This document shows positions 34,159 through 42,195 of a DNA stretch of 64,000 nucleotides, one piece after another (within the stretch, counting starts at the first letter, position 1; each line of letters opens with the position of its first letter). The DNA is taken from the NCBI GenBank assembly GCA_937991535.1, contig CALKHN010000024.1, positions 9,319 to 73,318 on the forward strand, read 5' to 3'. The DNA is from an uncultured Sphingobacteriales bacterium (GTDB taxonomy: Bacteria > Bacteroidota > Bacteroidia > Chitinophagales > Chitinophagaceae). The position numbers and the translations under genes were made by a program. Under the pieces are notes generated by a model. That model worked only from the letters and a program-made list of their open reading frames with translations. It was not told the origin of the DNA and made no database searches.

Positions 34159-34188
34159 AACGCCCCTGGAAATTTTCAGGGGCGTTTT
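34159..34188. terminator. Intrinsic terminator after glnN
   Basis: AACGCCCCTG (34159-34168) pairs perfectly with CAGGGGCGTT (34177-34186) and is followed by TTTATTTT. Also suits the convergent accC transcript. Confidence 0.75.
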
Positions 34189-34242
34189 ATTTTATTAACT
34201 TATTGACTATTCAACAATCAGTCGGTCAACCAGTCAACAAGA

Positions 34243-35580
34243 CTACAGCATAGTAAAATTTTCAAGAAATTTAGTGGTAAAATTGCCCTTTCTGAAATCT
34301 TCATTGCGCATGAGTTGCTGATGAAAGGGGATAGTGGTTTTTACACCTTCAATTACATATTCGCTTAAGGCGCGGCTCATGGTATTGATCGCCTCTTCCC
34401 TGGTGCGGGCAACGGCAATGATTTTACCGATCATGGAATCGTAATAGGGGGGAATAACATAACCTGCATAAATATGCGAATCAATACGCACCCCATGCCC
34501 GCCCGGCTGGTGCAGTACTGTTATTTTACCTGGTGAGGGTCGAAAATCGTTATAAGGATCCTCTGCGTTGATCCGGCATTCTATGGCATGCATCTCGGGA
34601 TAATAATTTCTGCCCGAAATAGACTCGCCAGAGGCAATCTTTATTTGTTCTTTCACCAGGTCAAAATTGGTTACTTCCTCTGTAACGCAATGTTCTACCT
34701 GGATGCGGGTATTCATCTCCATAAAATAAAAATTCCTGTGTTTATCCACAAGAAATTCTATAGTGCCCACGCTTTCATAATTAATGGCGGAAGCCGCTTT
34801 CACCGCTGCCTCGCCCATTTTTTCCCGCAGGTCGTTGGTCATGAACGGAGAAGGAGATTCTTCTACCAGCTTCTGGTGACGGCGTTGAATGGAGCAATCT
34901 CTTTCACTCATATGGCATACTTTACCATAACGGTCGCCGGCTATTTGTATTTCAATATGACGGGGCTCTTCTACAAATTTCTCCATGTATATGCCGTCAT
35001 TCTTAAACGACGCCCCCGCTTCTGCTTTCGCATTGTTGAATGCTTTTTCTATCTCACCTTCTTCCCAAACCACCCGCATGCCCTTACCACCGCCGCCTGC
35101 TGTTGCCTTTAAAATTACAGGATACCCGATCTCTTTTGCCAACCCCTTCGCCTGGTCCACGCTTTCCAGCAATCCTTCACCGCCGGGCACTACGGGAACA
35201 CCTGCCTTAATCATTGTTTCTTTCGCCGTAATTTTATCACCCATTGCGGTGATCATACCCGGCGTGGGTCCTATAAATTTTATTCCATGCTCACAGCAAA
35301 TTTGGGCGAACCTTGCATTTTCAGCTAAAAAACCATACCCGGGGTGAATGGCATCCGCATTGGTAATTTCTACGGCAGCCATAAGATGGGGAATATTAAG
35401 GTAAGAATCGGCACTTTGCGGACGACCCAGGCATACAGCTTCATCGGCAAACTTTACGTGCAGGCTGTCTTTATCTGCAGTGGAATATACAGCCACTGTT
35501 TTAATGCCCATTTCCCTGCATGTGCGAATGATCCGCAATGCAATTTCACCACGATTTGCAATAAGTATTTTTTTGAACAT
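34243..35580 (-). CDS. accC: Biotin carboxylase subunit of acetyl-CoA carboxylase
   Basis: 445 residues, normal AccC length. ATP-grasp order: FKKILIANRGEIALRIIRTCREMG, HPGYGFLAENARFA, PVILKATAGGGGKGMRVVWEEGE (glycine-rich ATP loop), EKFVEEPRHIEIQI and MNTRIQVEHCVTE with the catalytic region. Carboxylates the biotin carried by the BCCP gene product. Read downstream of accB with an approximately 100-base AT-rich gap that carries TTTGAAAATT-type repeats; efp, accB and accC are most likely one operon. Confidence 0.95.
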   Translation of the reverse strand: MFKKILIANRGEIALRIIRTCREMGIKTVAVYSTADKDSLHVKFADEAVCLGRPQSADSYLNIPHLMAAVEITNADAIHPGYGFLAENARFAQICCEHGIKFIGPTPGMITAMGDKITAKETMIKAGVPVVPGGEGLLESVDQAKGLAKEIGYPVILKATAGGGGKGMRVVWEEGEIEKAFNNAKAEAGASFKNDGIYMEKFVEEPRHIEIQIAGDRYGKVCHMSERDCSIQRRHQKLVEESPSPFMTNDLREKMGEAAVKAASAINYESVGTIEFLVDKHRNFYFMEMNTRIQVEHCVTEEVTNFDLVKEQIKIASGESISGRNYYPEMHAIECRINAEDPYNDFRPSPGKITVLHQPGGHGVRIDSHIYAGYVIPPYYDSMIGKIIAVARTREEAINTMSRALSEYVIEGVKTTIPFHQQLMRNEDFRKGNFTTKFLENFTML

Positions 35581-35684
35581 GTATTCAATTTGAAAATTGG
35601 GGAATTTGAAAATTTGAAAATTGATTTTATCCGTTAAAAATGAGGTGCGCCATTTTCACATTCGCACATTTTCAAATTTTCAAA

Positions 35685-36152
35685 TCAATTGGGTTCCACC
35701 AGAAACAGCGGCTGGTCGTATTCCACCGGGCTGGCATCATCTGCCAGTATCTTTACGATCTTACCACTCACCTCACTTTCAATTTCATTAAAGAGTTTCA
35801 TGGCTTCAATAATGCAAACCACCTTTCCTGGGGTTACCTCATCGCCTACCTCAACAAATAAAGGCTTATCGGGCGATGCACGGCGGTAAAAAGTACCTAT
35901 CATGGGACTTTTAATAGTAAGCAGATTATCGGCTTTGGGTTCCGCCAGTGGTTTGGCTTTTTCGTGTATCCTTTCGGTGGTTTGAGCCGGTGGTCCAAAA
36001 AACTGTTGGTTAGGTGGTGACGATACAACCTGGGTAATATGCTCTTCTTTTTGCCTTATTGTAATTTTGAAATCTTTATCTTCTACGCTAATTTCTCCAA
36101 TATTCGATTTGTTGATGATCTTTATCAACTCCTGAATTTGCTTAAAATCCAT
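35685..36152 (-). CDS. accB: Biotin carboxyl carrier protein of acetyl-CoA carboxylase
   Basis: 155 residues. N-terminal helix (DFKQIQELIKIINKS), a Pro/Gln-rich linker (SSPPNQQFFGPPAQTTERI), and the C-terminal biotinyl domain GTFYRRASPDKPLFVEVGDEV ... CIIEAMKLFNEIE with the biotinylated Lys in EAMKL. The usual bacterial motif is EAMKM; Leu is a common variant in this phylum. Second gene of efp-accB-accC. Confidence 0.95.
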   Translation of the reverse strand: MDFKQIQELIKIINKSNIGEISVEDKDFKITIRQKEEHITQVVSSPPNQQFFGPPAQTTERIHEKAKPLAEPKADNLLTIKSPMIGTFYRRASPDKPLFVEVGDEVTPGKVVCIIEAMKLFNEIESEVSGKIVKILADDASPVEYDQPLFLVEPN

Positions 36153-36235
36153 GTGGGTGAGTTTAATTTATTTAACCGTCAATTGTTTGGAAACCGGCGG
36201 CTAAGATAGGAATTCAGGGTAAATAAACCCAAAAA

Positions 36236-36802
36236 TCAGTTTTTAACCCTTTCAACGTATTCTCCGGTTTTGGTATTGATCCTGATTAATTCTCCTTCTT
36301 CTACAAAAAGGGGTACCATTACTGTAGCTCCGGTTTCAATAGTAGCGGCCTTTAATGTGCGTGTGGCTGTATCGCCTTTAATACCCGGCTCGCTGTAGGT
36401 AACCAGCACAACAATTTTATCCGGCAATTCTACGCTCATGGGTAATTCCGTTTCGGTATTGACCAGTACAGAAACTTCCTGCGCCTCTTTTAAGAATTGC
36501 GGGGCATCTATAAGCGGTTCCTGTACAATAATCTGCTCGAAGGTTTCATTGTCCATAAAATTGTATCCCGAATCATCTTTATACAAATACTGGTACCCTT
36601 TTCTCTCTACCCGCACAGGATAAATACTATCACCGGAATTCCATGTTTTTTCAATGCTGCGGTTGTTTTCGATACCTTTAAGTTTGGCCCATACTTTAGC
36701 AGCAGCTCTGGCGGTTTTATTTTCGCCAAATTCCACTACACTATACAAGCTGCCGTCTAATTTGAGGATCATTCCCCTGCTGATATCTGCTGTACTTGCC
36801 AT
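36236..36802 (-). CDS. efp: Elongation factor P
   Basis: 188 residues, three KOW/OB domains. The residue aligned with the modified E. coli K34 is R32 in ENKTARAAAKVW, an Arg where most EF-P proteins carry Lys. Ends with GELIRINTKTGEYVERV, the standard EF-P end. It rescues ribosomes stalled at poly-Pro stretches. Arg at this site is the EarP/rhamnosyl type in some bacteria, but no earP gene is adjacent. -7 element at 36825. First gene of the efp-accB-accC run. Confidence 0.95.
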   Translation of the reverse strand: MASTADISRGMILKLDGSLYSVVEFGENKTARAAAKVWAKLKGIENNRSIEKTWNSGDSIYPVRVERKGYQYLYKDDSGYNFMDNETFEQIIVQEPLIDAPQFLKEAQEVSVLVNTETELPMSVELPDKIVVLVTYSEPGIKGDTATRTLKAATIETGATVMVPLFVEEGELIRINTKTGEYVERVKN

Positions 36803-36824
36803 GTTTGTTTTTTAAAAAGTGGCG

Positions 36825-36832
36825 CAAAGATA
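36825..36832 (-). promoter_or_regulatory. -7 element (TATCTTTG) of efp
   Basis: Minus-strand TATCTTTG, perfect TAnnTTTG, 23 bases before the efp start. Confidence 0.45.
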
Positions 36833-36923
36833 AGAGGTTTTTGCATTAATTAAGCAGGGAGCGCGACCAATTCACCATTTTTCCCCGCCATGAATAAGGC
36901 GTTCCATTTAAATAATTTTCGGG

Positions 36924-36931
36924 TATTTTTG
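36924..36931 (+). promoter_or_regulatory. -7 element (TATTTTTG) of the E1 gene
   Basis: TATTTTTG ends 5 bases before the ATG at 36937, predicting a leaderless transcript. Divergent from efp. Confidence 0.4.
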
Positions 36932-36936
36932 CGCTT

Positions 36937-39318
36937 ATGGAGCACATCATTCCCAACGATATTCTGTCTGAAGAAAAACTTTCGTTTGATCGTTTTCGAG
37001 AAGAGGTACTCGGCGATTACCGCCTTGCCTGCGAAAGCAGGGAAGCCAGTTTGCTGGGTCGTAAAGAGGTGCTGACAGGTAAAGCTAAATTTGGCATTTT
37101 CGGTGATGGTAAGGAAGTGCCGCAAATAGCCTTATCTAAATTTTTCCAGCCCGGAGATTTTTACGCAGGGTATTACCGCGATCAAACCATTGCATTTGCA
37201 ACGCAAACGGCAACTATCGAGGAGTTTTTTGCACAATTGTATGCCAACCCCAACGAAAATGATGAGCCTCATAGTGCAGGAAGACAGATGAATGCGCATT
37301 TTGCTTCTGCTTTTACAGATAAGAACGGCGAATTCCTGGACCTGGTTAATCATAAAAATATAACCAGTGGTATTGCACCCACTGCGGGGCAAATGCCCAG
37401 GGCATTGGGACTGGCTTTTGCCTCAAAGGCATTTCGGGAAATTGATGTATTGCGCCAGTTTACCGGACTTTCTGACCACGGCAATGAGGTTTGTTTTTGC
37501 ACTATTGGCGATGCCTCTACTTCTGAAGGCCATTTTTGGGAAACGGTTAATGCCGCCGCGGTACTCGAAGTTCCATTGGCTATTTTTATATGGGATGATG
37601 GCTATGGCATTTCTGTTCCCTCGGGAAATCAGATTGTGAAGGGCTCCATTTCTGATGCATTAAAAGGATTCCAGAAAAAAAAGGATACCACAGGGATTGA
37701 TATTTATAAAGTAAAATGCTGGGATTACGCTGGACTTTGTGAGATTTTTGAACAAGGTATTCAAAAAGTGCGTGATACGCACATTCCCGCTGTTTTTCAT
37801 GTGGAAGAAGTGACGCAACCCCAGGGACACTCTACATCGGGCAGCCACGAGCGTTATAAAACACAGGAACGACTTGAATGGGAAAGGGAATGGGATTGCA
37901 TAAAAAAAATGAAAGAGTGGATCATTGCCAACGCGCTGGCCGACGACGAAGAATTAAATGAAATTGAGATCAATGCAAAGTCAACTATAAAAGCCAGCCG
38001 CCAGGTTGCCTGGGATAAATATGTTTTACCTGTAAAAACAATGGTAACCAAAGCCGTTGCCGTTTTACAGCATATTGTAGATGAAGGAAAGGACAACACA
38101 GGACGCATCCGGCTTGCAGTTAAAAACTTACAGTCGAACCGGGAACCCGACCGCCGGGATATTTTAAAAGCGCTGGCCACCGGTGTTCATTTTAGTGATG
38201 ATGATGCTGTGCATATTTACTACGACAGCCTGCTGGCGGAGCAAAGCGCATTATATCATTCGCATTTGTATAATGAGGGAGCCAAAAGTTTACAACATGT
38301 TCAGGCTACATCGTTGCTGTTCAATGAAAACGCACCTGTTCTTAATGGCTACCAGATACTGAACCGGTATTTTGATGAATTGTTCGCACACAATCCTAAG
38401 GTATTGGCCTTTGGTGAAGACCTGGGACTGATCGGCGATGTTAACCAGGGCTTTGCAGGATTACAGCAGAAGCACGGTGATAAAAGAATATTTGATACAG
38501 GTATCCGTGAACTCACAATAATGGGACAGGGCATTGGTTTGGCTATGAGGGGTTTGCGGCCTATCGCTGAAATACAGTATGTTGATTATATGTTGTACGG
38601 ACTGCAACCATTAAGCGATGATGCAGCTTCTTTGCACTATCGTACAAAAGGAAGGCAAAGTTGCCCTATTATTGTACGAACCAGGGGGCACCGGCTGGAA
38701 GGGATATGGCATAGTGGCTCTCCAATGGGTATGCTCATTAATGCGCTTCGTGGATTTCATGTATGTGTTCCGCGCAATATGGTACAGGCCGCGGGCATGT
38801 ATAATACATTACTGGAAGTGAACGATCCCGCAATAATCATAGAATGCCTTAATGCCTACCGGCTTAAGGAAAAGCTGCCATCCAATCTTTTAGAATACAG
38901 GGTAGCATTGGGAGTTCCCGAAATAATAAAAGAAGGGGATGATCTTACGATCGTTTCTTATGGCGCTACCGTACGCATAGCCTTTGAAGCGGCAACGCTG
39001 CTTGATCAAATGGGTATACATTGCGAGATTATTGATGTACAAACACTTCTGCCTTTCGATATTAATCATACCATCCTCGTTTCCCTCAAGAAAACCAACC
39101 GTATTATTTTTGCGGATGAAGATTTACCCGGCGGAGCCGCTGCCTATATGTTTAATATTGTTATGGAACAACAGGGAGGATACCGGTGGCTGGATGTTGC
39201 TCCAAGAACCGTTACGGCACAGGCGCACCGGCCAGCATATGGAACTGATGGAGATTATTTTAGTAAGCCAAATGTAGAAGACTTTATCAGGATAGTAAAG
39301 GAAATGATGAGCGAATGA
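36937..39318 (+). CDS. 2-oxoacid dehydrogenase E1 component, fused alpha and beta subunits
   Basis: 793 residues, a single polypeptide covering both E1 subunits. The alpha half (1-370) contains GDASTSEGHFWETVNAAAVLEVPLAIFIWDDGYGISVP, the TPP/Mg motif with GD and a modified NxxD, after RDQTIAF and MPRALGLAFASKAF. The beta half starts around 460 with LFAHNPKVLAFGEDLGLIGDV and carries AEIQYVDYMLYGLQPL, the transketolase-like beta core, and ends with transketolase_C EIIDVQTLLPFD. This arrangement is branched-chain/2-oxoisovalerate-like. It decarboxylates a 2-oxo acid with TPP and reductively acylates a lipoyl E2, which is not in this window. Confidence 0.9.
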   Translation: MEHIIPNDILSEEKLSFDRFREEVLGDYRLACESREASLLGRKEVLTGKAKFGIFGDGKEVPQIALSKFFQPGDFYAGYYRDQTIAFATQTATIEEFFAQLYANPNENDEPHSAGRQMNAHFASAFTDKNGEFLDLVNHKNITSGIAPTAGQMPRALGLAFASKAFREIDVLRQFTGLSDHGNEVCFCTIGDASTSEGHFWETVNAAAVLEVPLAIFIWDDGYGISVPSGNQIVKGSISDALKGFQKKKDTTGIDIYKVKCWDYAGLCEIFEQGIQKVRDTHIPAVFHVEEVTQPQGHSTSGSHERYKTQERLEWEREWDCIKKMKEWIIANALADDEELNEIEINAKSTIKASRQVAWDKYVLPVKTMVTKAVAVLQHIVDEGKDNTGRIRLAVKNLQSNREPDRRDILKALATGVHFSDDDAVHIYYDSLLAEQSALYHSHLYNEGAKSLQHVQATSLLFNENAPVLNGYQILNRYFDELFAHNPKVLAFGEDLGLIGDVNQGFAGLQQKHGDKRIFDTGIRELTIMGQGIGLAMRGLRPIAEIQYVDYMLYGLQPLSDDAASLHYRTKGRQSCPIIVRTRGHRLEGIWHSGSPMGMLINALRGFHVCVPRNMVQAAGMYNTLLEVNDPAIIIECLNAYRLKEKLPSNLLEYRVALGVPEIIKEGDDLTIVSYGATVRIAFEAATLLDQMGIHCEIIDVQTLLPFDINHTILVSLKKTNRIIFADEDLPGGAAAYMFNIVMEQQGGYRWLDVAPRTVTAQAHRPAYGTDGDYFSKPNVEDFIRIVKEMMSE

Positions 39319-39450
39319 GGAAGGTAAGTTGCAGGGTACAGGTTGCAAGTTACAGGGAGAAGTGAGAGGTGAAAAGTGAGAAAAGGAGTACCAAGCCCAT
39401 TATGAGCAGTTCTTAGCATTTCAAATTTTAAATTTCAAATTGACTTCGTT

Positions 39451-39762
39451 GTGGGTAAACCGGTAACAAAGGCAGATATTCGTTTCGCAGAGTTGTGGAG
39501 AGAGCAAAGAGTTGGTTCAAAAATAGGATACTACCTTCTTTACACTTTCAGTTGGGGGTTGGTTATCATTTTTATTTCCTTTTTTTTATTGATGTTTTTA
39601 GGTGGTATAAGTATTATACCCATAGCCCGGGATAATAATAAAATCGTTTTGATTATTATTATAGGCTTTATACTTGGATTTATTACTGCCCTTATTGTTC
39701 GGGCAAGGAATGAGAAAAGGTATCAGAAAATATTAGACAAGGTTAGGAAAGAATCAGTCTAA
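39451..39762 (+). CDS. Small membrane protein, two spans, unknown function
   Basis: 103 residues from a GTG start. A basic N-terminus (TKADIRFAELWREQRVGS) precedes two hydrophobic segments: YLLYTFSWGLVIIFISFFLL then NNKIVLIIIIGFILGFITAL, and the tail is Lys/Arg rich (KRYQKILDKVRKE). The frame continues without a stop-free break after TAA 39760 (see next feature). No homology recognised. Confidence 0.5.
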   Translation: MGKPVTKADIRFAELWREQRVGSKIGYYLLYTFSWGLVIIFISFFLLMFLGGISIIPIARDNNKIVLIIIIGFILGFITALIVRARNEKRYQKILDKVRKESV

Positions 39763-39777
39763 AAACCTTCGGGTATT

Positions 39778-39891
39778 TTGGGTATAAAGATTACATTATT
39801 GTTTTTGGTGTTCATTACTTTGTTGTTTATTCAGACAGCAGTTTCTATAATTGTTGCATTAAGGATTGTGGGGACGGAGTTCATAGAATAG
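39778..39891 (+). CDS. Possible 37-residue single-span membrane peptide
   Basis: TTG 39778 opens a frame MGIKITLLFLVFITLLFIQT then AVSIIVALRIVGTEFIE, one long hydrophobic span. It lies 15 bases after the stop of 39451-39762 and in the same frame, so the pair could instead be one gene interrupted by a stop. No good ribosome-binding site. Confidence 0.3.
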   Translation: MGIKITLLFLVFITLLFIQTAVSIIVALRIVGTEFIE

Positions 39892-39907
39892 CATTGTATA
39901 CTACAGT

Positions 39908-40675
39908 ATGAAAATTTTACAAACAGCCGAAAGGGTATCCCAAAAGGAGCATTCCGATAATTATGTATACCAGCGCTCCCTGCTCGCTTACCTGGAAGCG
40001 GCAAAAATTATTTCGGGCAGCGTGCTGGAAATTGGTACAGGAAGTGGTTACGGCGTTGATATTATTGCTCCGCATGCGGAGGAGTTTGTTACAATTGACA
40101 AGCACCAAACCCCCATGAACAGCAGTAGTGCAGTGAAATTTATTCAAATGAATGTGCCGCCTTTGCATGGTATCCCTTCCAATAGCTTCGACTTTGTTAT
40201 CACTTTCCAGGTAATAGAGCACATACAAAATGACGGATTGTTTCTGAAAGAGATAAACCGGGTATTAAAAAGTGGCGGAAAATTAATAGTTACAACGCCC
40301 AACAAAAAAATGTCAATCACCCGCAATCCCTGGCATATCAGAGAATATACCGTACAGGAATTGGAAAAATTATTATTATCTCATTTTAAAAAAGCGGAGA
40401 AGCTTGGCGTTTTTGGAAACGAAAGCATAATGGATTATTACATTAAAAACAAAGCTTCGGTTAAAAGAATAACCCGGTTCGATATTTTTAATCTCCAGTA
40501 TCGTTTGCCCCGCCAGCTTCTTCAAATACCGTACGATATTCTGAACAGGCTGAATAGAAAAAAGCTGCTGAACAGCAATAAAGAACTGGTTACCCGGATT
40601 ACCCATGAAGATTATAATATACGGGCGGCAGATGATAGCTGCTTCGATCTTTTTTTTATTGCAGAAAAAGAATAG
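39908..40675 (+). CDS. SAM-dependent methyltransferase, class I
   Basis: 255 residues. Motif I is VLEIGTGSGYGVDI (SAM glycine loop), motif II region EFVTIDKHQ, and motif IV/acidic loop SFDFVITFQVIEHI followed by FLKEINRVLKSGGKLIVTTPN. Domain order matches UbiE/CmoA-like or family 11 methyltransferases. The C-terminal 60 residues are basic and do not match a known acceptor domain, so the substrate is unknown. Its stop is directly followed by the 99-bp tandem repeat. Confidence 0.85.
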   Translation: MKILQTAERVSQKEHSDNYVYQRSLLAYLEAAKIISGSVLEIGTGSGYGVDIIAPHAEEFVTIDKHQTPMNSSSAVKFIQMNVPPLHGIPSNSFDFVITFQVIEHIQNDGLFLKEINRVLKSGGKLIVTTPNKKMSITRNPWHIREYTVQELEKLLLSHFKKAEKLGVFGNESIMDYYIKNKASVKRITRFDIFNLQYRLPRQLLQIPYDILNRLNRKKLLNSNKELVTRITHEDYNIRAADDSCFDLFFIAEKE

Positions 40676-40681
40676 GATACC

Positions 40682-41402
40682 TGTTCCTGTGTTTCTACTG
40701 TGGCGATGTGTTTGTAACAATATTATTAGCACATAGGATCATAGGACATGTAGATACGCATGGTTTTGTTTGCCCTATTGTGTTCCTGTGTTTCTACTGT
40801 GGCTATGTGTTTGTAGCAATATTATTAGCACATAGGATCATAGGGCATGTAGGTACACATAGTTTTGTTTGCCCTATTGTGTTCCTGTGTTTCTACTGTG
40901 GCTATGTGTTTGTAACAATATTATTAACACAAAGAATCATAGGACATGTAGGTACACATAGTATTGTTACGCTATTGTGTTCCTGTGTTTCTACTGTGGC
41001 GATGTGTTTGTAACAATATTATTAACACAAAGGATCATAGGGCATGTAGGTACACATAGTTTTGTTTGCCCTATTGTGTTCCTATGTTTCTACTGTGGCT
41101 ATGTGTTTGTAACAATATTATTAACACAAAGAATCATAGGACATGTAGGTACACATAGTATTGTTACGCTATTGTGTTCCTGTGTTTCTACTGTGGCGAT
41201 GTGTTTGTAACAATATTATTAACACAAAGGATCAAAGGACATATAGGTACACATAGTTTTGTTTGCCCTATTGTGTTCCCATGTTTCTACTGTGGCGATG
41301 TGTTTGTAACAATATTATTATTAGCACAAAGGATCATAGGACATGTAGGTACACATAGTTTTGTTACGCTATTGTGTTCCTGAGTTTCTACTGTGGCGAT
41401 GT
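40682..41402. repeat. Tandem repeat of a ~99-bp unit, seven full copies plus a partial
   Basis: Copies begin (TGTTCCTGTGTTTCTACTGTGG) at 40682, 40781, 40880, 40978, 41077, 41175, 41274 and 41375, i.e. unit lengths 99, 99, 98, 99, 98, 99, 101. Copies 3-4 and 5-6 form an exact-size 197-bp dimer pattern, so a dimer was duplicated recently. The unit contains TGTTTGTAACAATATTATTA and CATAGGACATGTAGG-like stretches and is roughly three codons x 33 in one frame, with stops on the reverse. It separates the methyltransferase and the two-component pair. Confidence 0.85.
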
Positions 41403-41436
41403 CTCCAATCCTTTGTTTCAGCACATCTGCCGAAAT

Positions 41437-41469
41437 AAAAAACCGCTCGCGTTACCGAAACGGTTTTTT
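41437..41469. terminator. Bidirectional intrinsic terminator
   Basis: AAAAAACCG (41437-41445) pairs perfectly with CGGTTTTTT (41461-41469); T runs on both sides let it act on the response-regulator transcript and on anything arriving from the left. Confidence 0.65.
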
Positions 41470-41501
41470 CAATTTAACATGGGTCAGGAAAATGAACGGC
41501 G

Positions 41502-42131
41502 CTACCGTCCGAAGTATTTGTTTACTGCTTCAACGCGATTATTTACATGCAGCTTTTCATAAATATGATATACATGTTTACGCACGGTTTCCTGTGCAAT
41601 ACCAAGCCTTGTTGAAATTTCCTTATACAACATGCCTTTAGCCAGCAGCTCGAGAATTTCATGCTCGCGGTTTGACAAATTGTCCAGCAAACCGGAAGAA
41701 GGATTTTTTTCCTGGAAAACGGCAACTACTTTTCTTGCTATCTGGCTGCTCATCGGCGCGCCGCCTTCAGCCAGTTCACGTATAGATTCGAGAAGTTTTC
41801 CGGGCGCAGTCTTTTTTAAGATATACCCGTTGGCTCCGGCTGCCAGCGCTTCAAATATTTTTTCATCTTCTTCATACACCGTACACATCATAAATAATAT
41901 GTCGTGGTTTTGGGGCTTCAATTCTCTTACGCAATCTATACCACTCATACCACCCAGGTTGATATCCATCAGCACAACGTTCGGCTTCAGTTTGGGAATG
42001 CCCAAAATAGCAGTTTCGGCACTGATAAAGGATCCACTGAACTTGTATCCTTCGGCCATCATAATGATCTGTTCCAATGCCTGGCGTATATCGTCATTGT
42101 CTTCTACTATGCAAACAGAAATCGTATTCAT
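41502..42131 (-). CDS. Response regulator, NarL/LuxR type
   Basis: 209 residues. The receiver domain has D11/D13-type acidic patch (VEDNDD), phospho-acceptor D56 (VVLMDINLGGMSG) and the conserved Lys of ILKKT. A LuxR-type HTH follows (LSNREHEILELLAKGMLYKEISTRLGIAQETVRKHVYHIYEKL). The usual Ser/Thr switch is present as MCTVYEEDE. It is encoded immediately downstream of the 7TM sensor kinase on the same strand (gap 64 bases), so it is the kinase's partner. Its target genes are unknown. Confidence 0.9.
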   Translation of the reverse strand: MNTISVCIVEDNDDIRQALEQIIMMAEGYKFSGSFISAETAILGIPKLKPNVVLMDINLGGMSGIDCVRELKPQNHDILFMMCTVYEEDEKIFEALAAGANGYILKKTAPGKLLESIRELAEGGAPMSSQIARKVVAVFQEKNPSSGLLDNLSNREHEILELLAKGMLYKEISTRLGIAQETVRKHVYHIYEKLHVNNRVEAVNKYFGR

Positions 42132-42195
42132 GTAAAGTAAAATAAACTGTAAAACTAAAGTTTAATGGTGAAATCCCCGTACCCTAAAGTGGGTA

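Noticed and set aside
35590..35690. Possible CRISPR-like array in the accC-accB spacer
   Set aside because: Repeats are short AT-rich words of 8-15 bases without uniform spacers; no CRISPR direct repeat or cas gene is present.
40708..41013. Open frames across the 99-bp repeat (33-residue repeated peptide)
   Set aside because: Unit length of about 33 codons explains the open frame, and the 98-base units break phase; no start or ribosome-binding site stands out.
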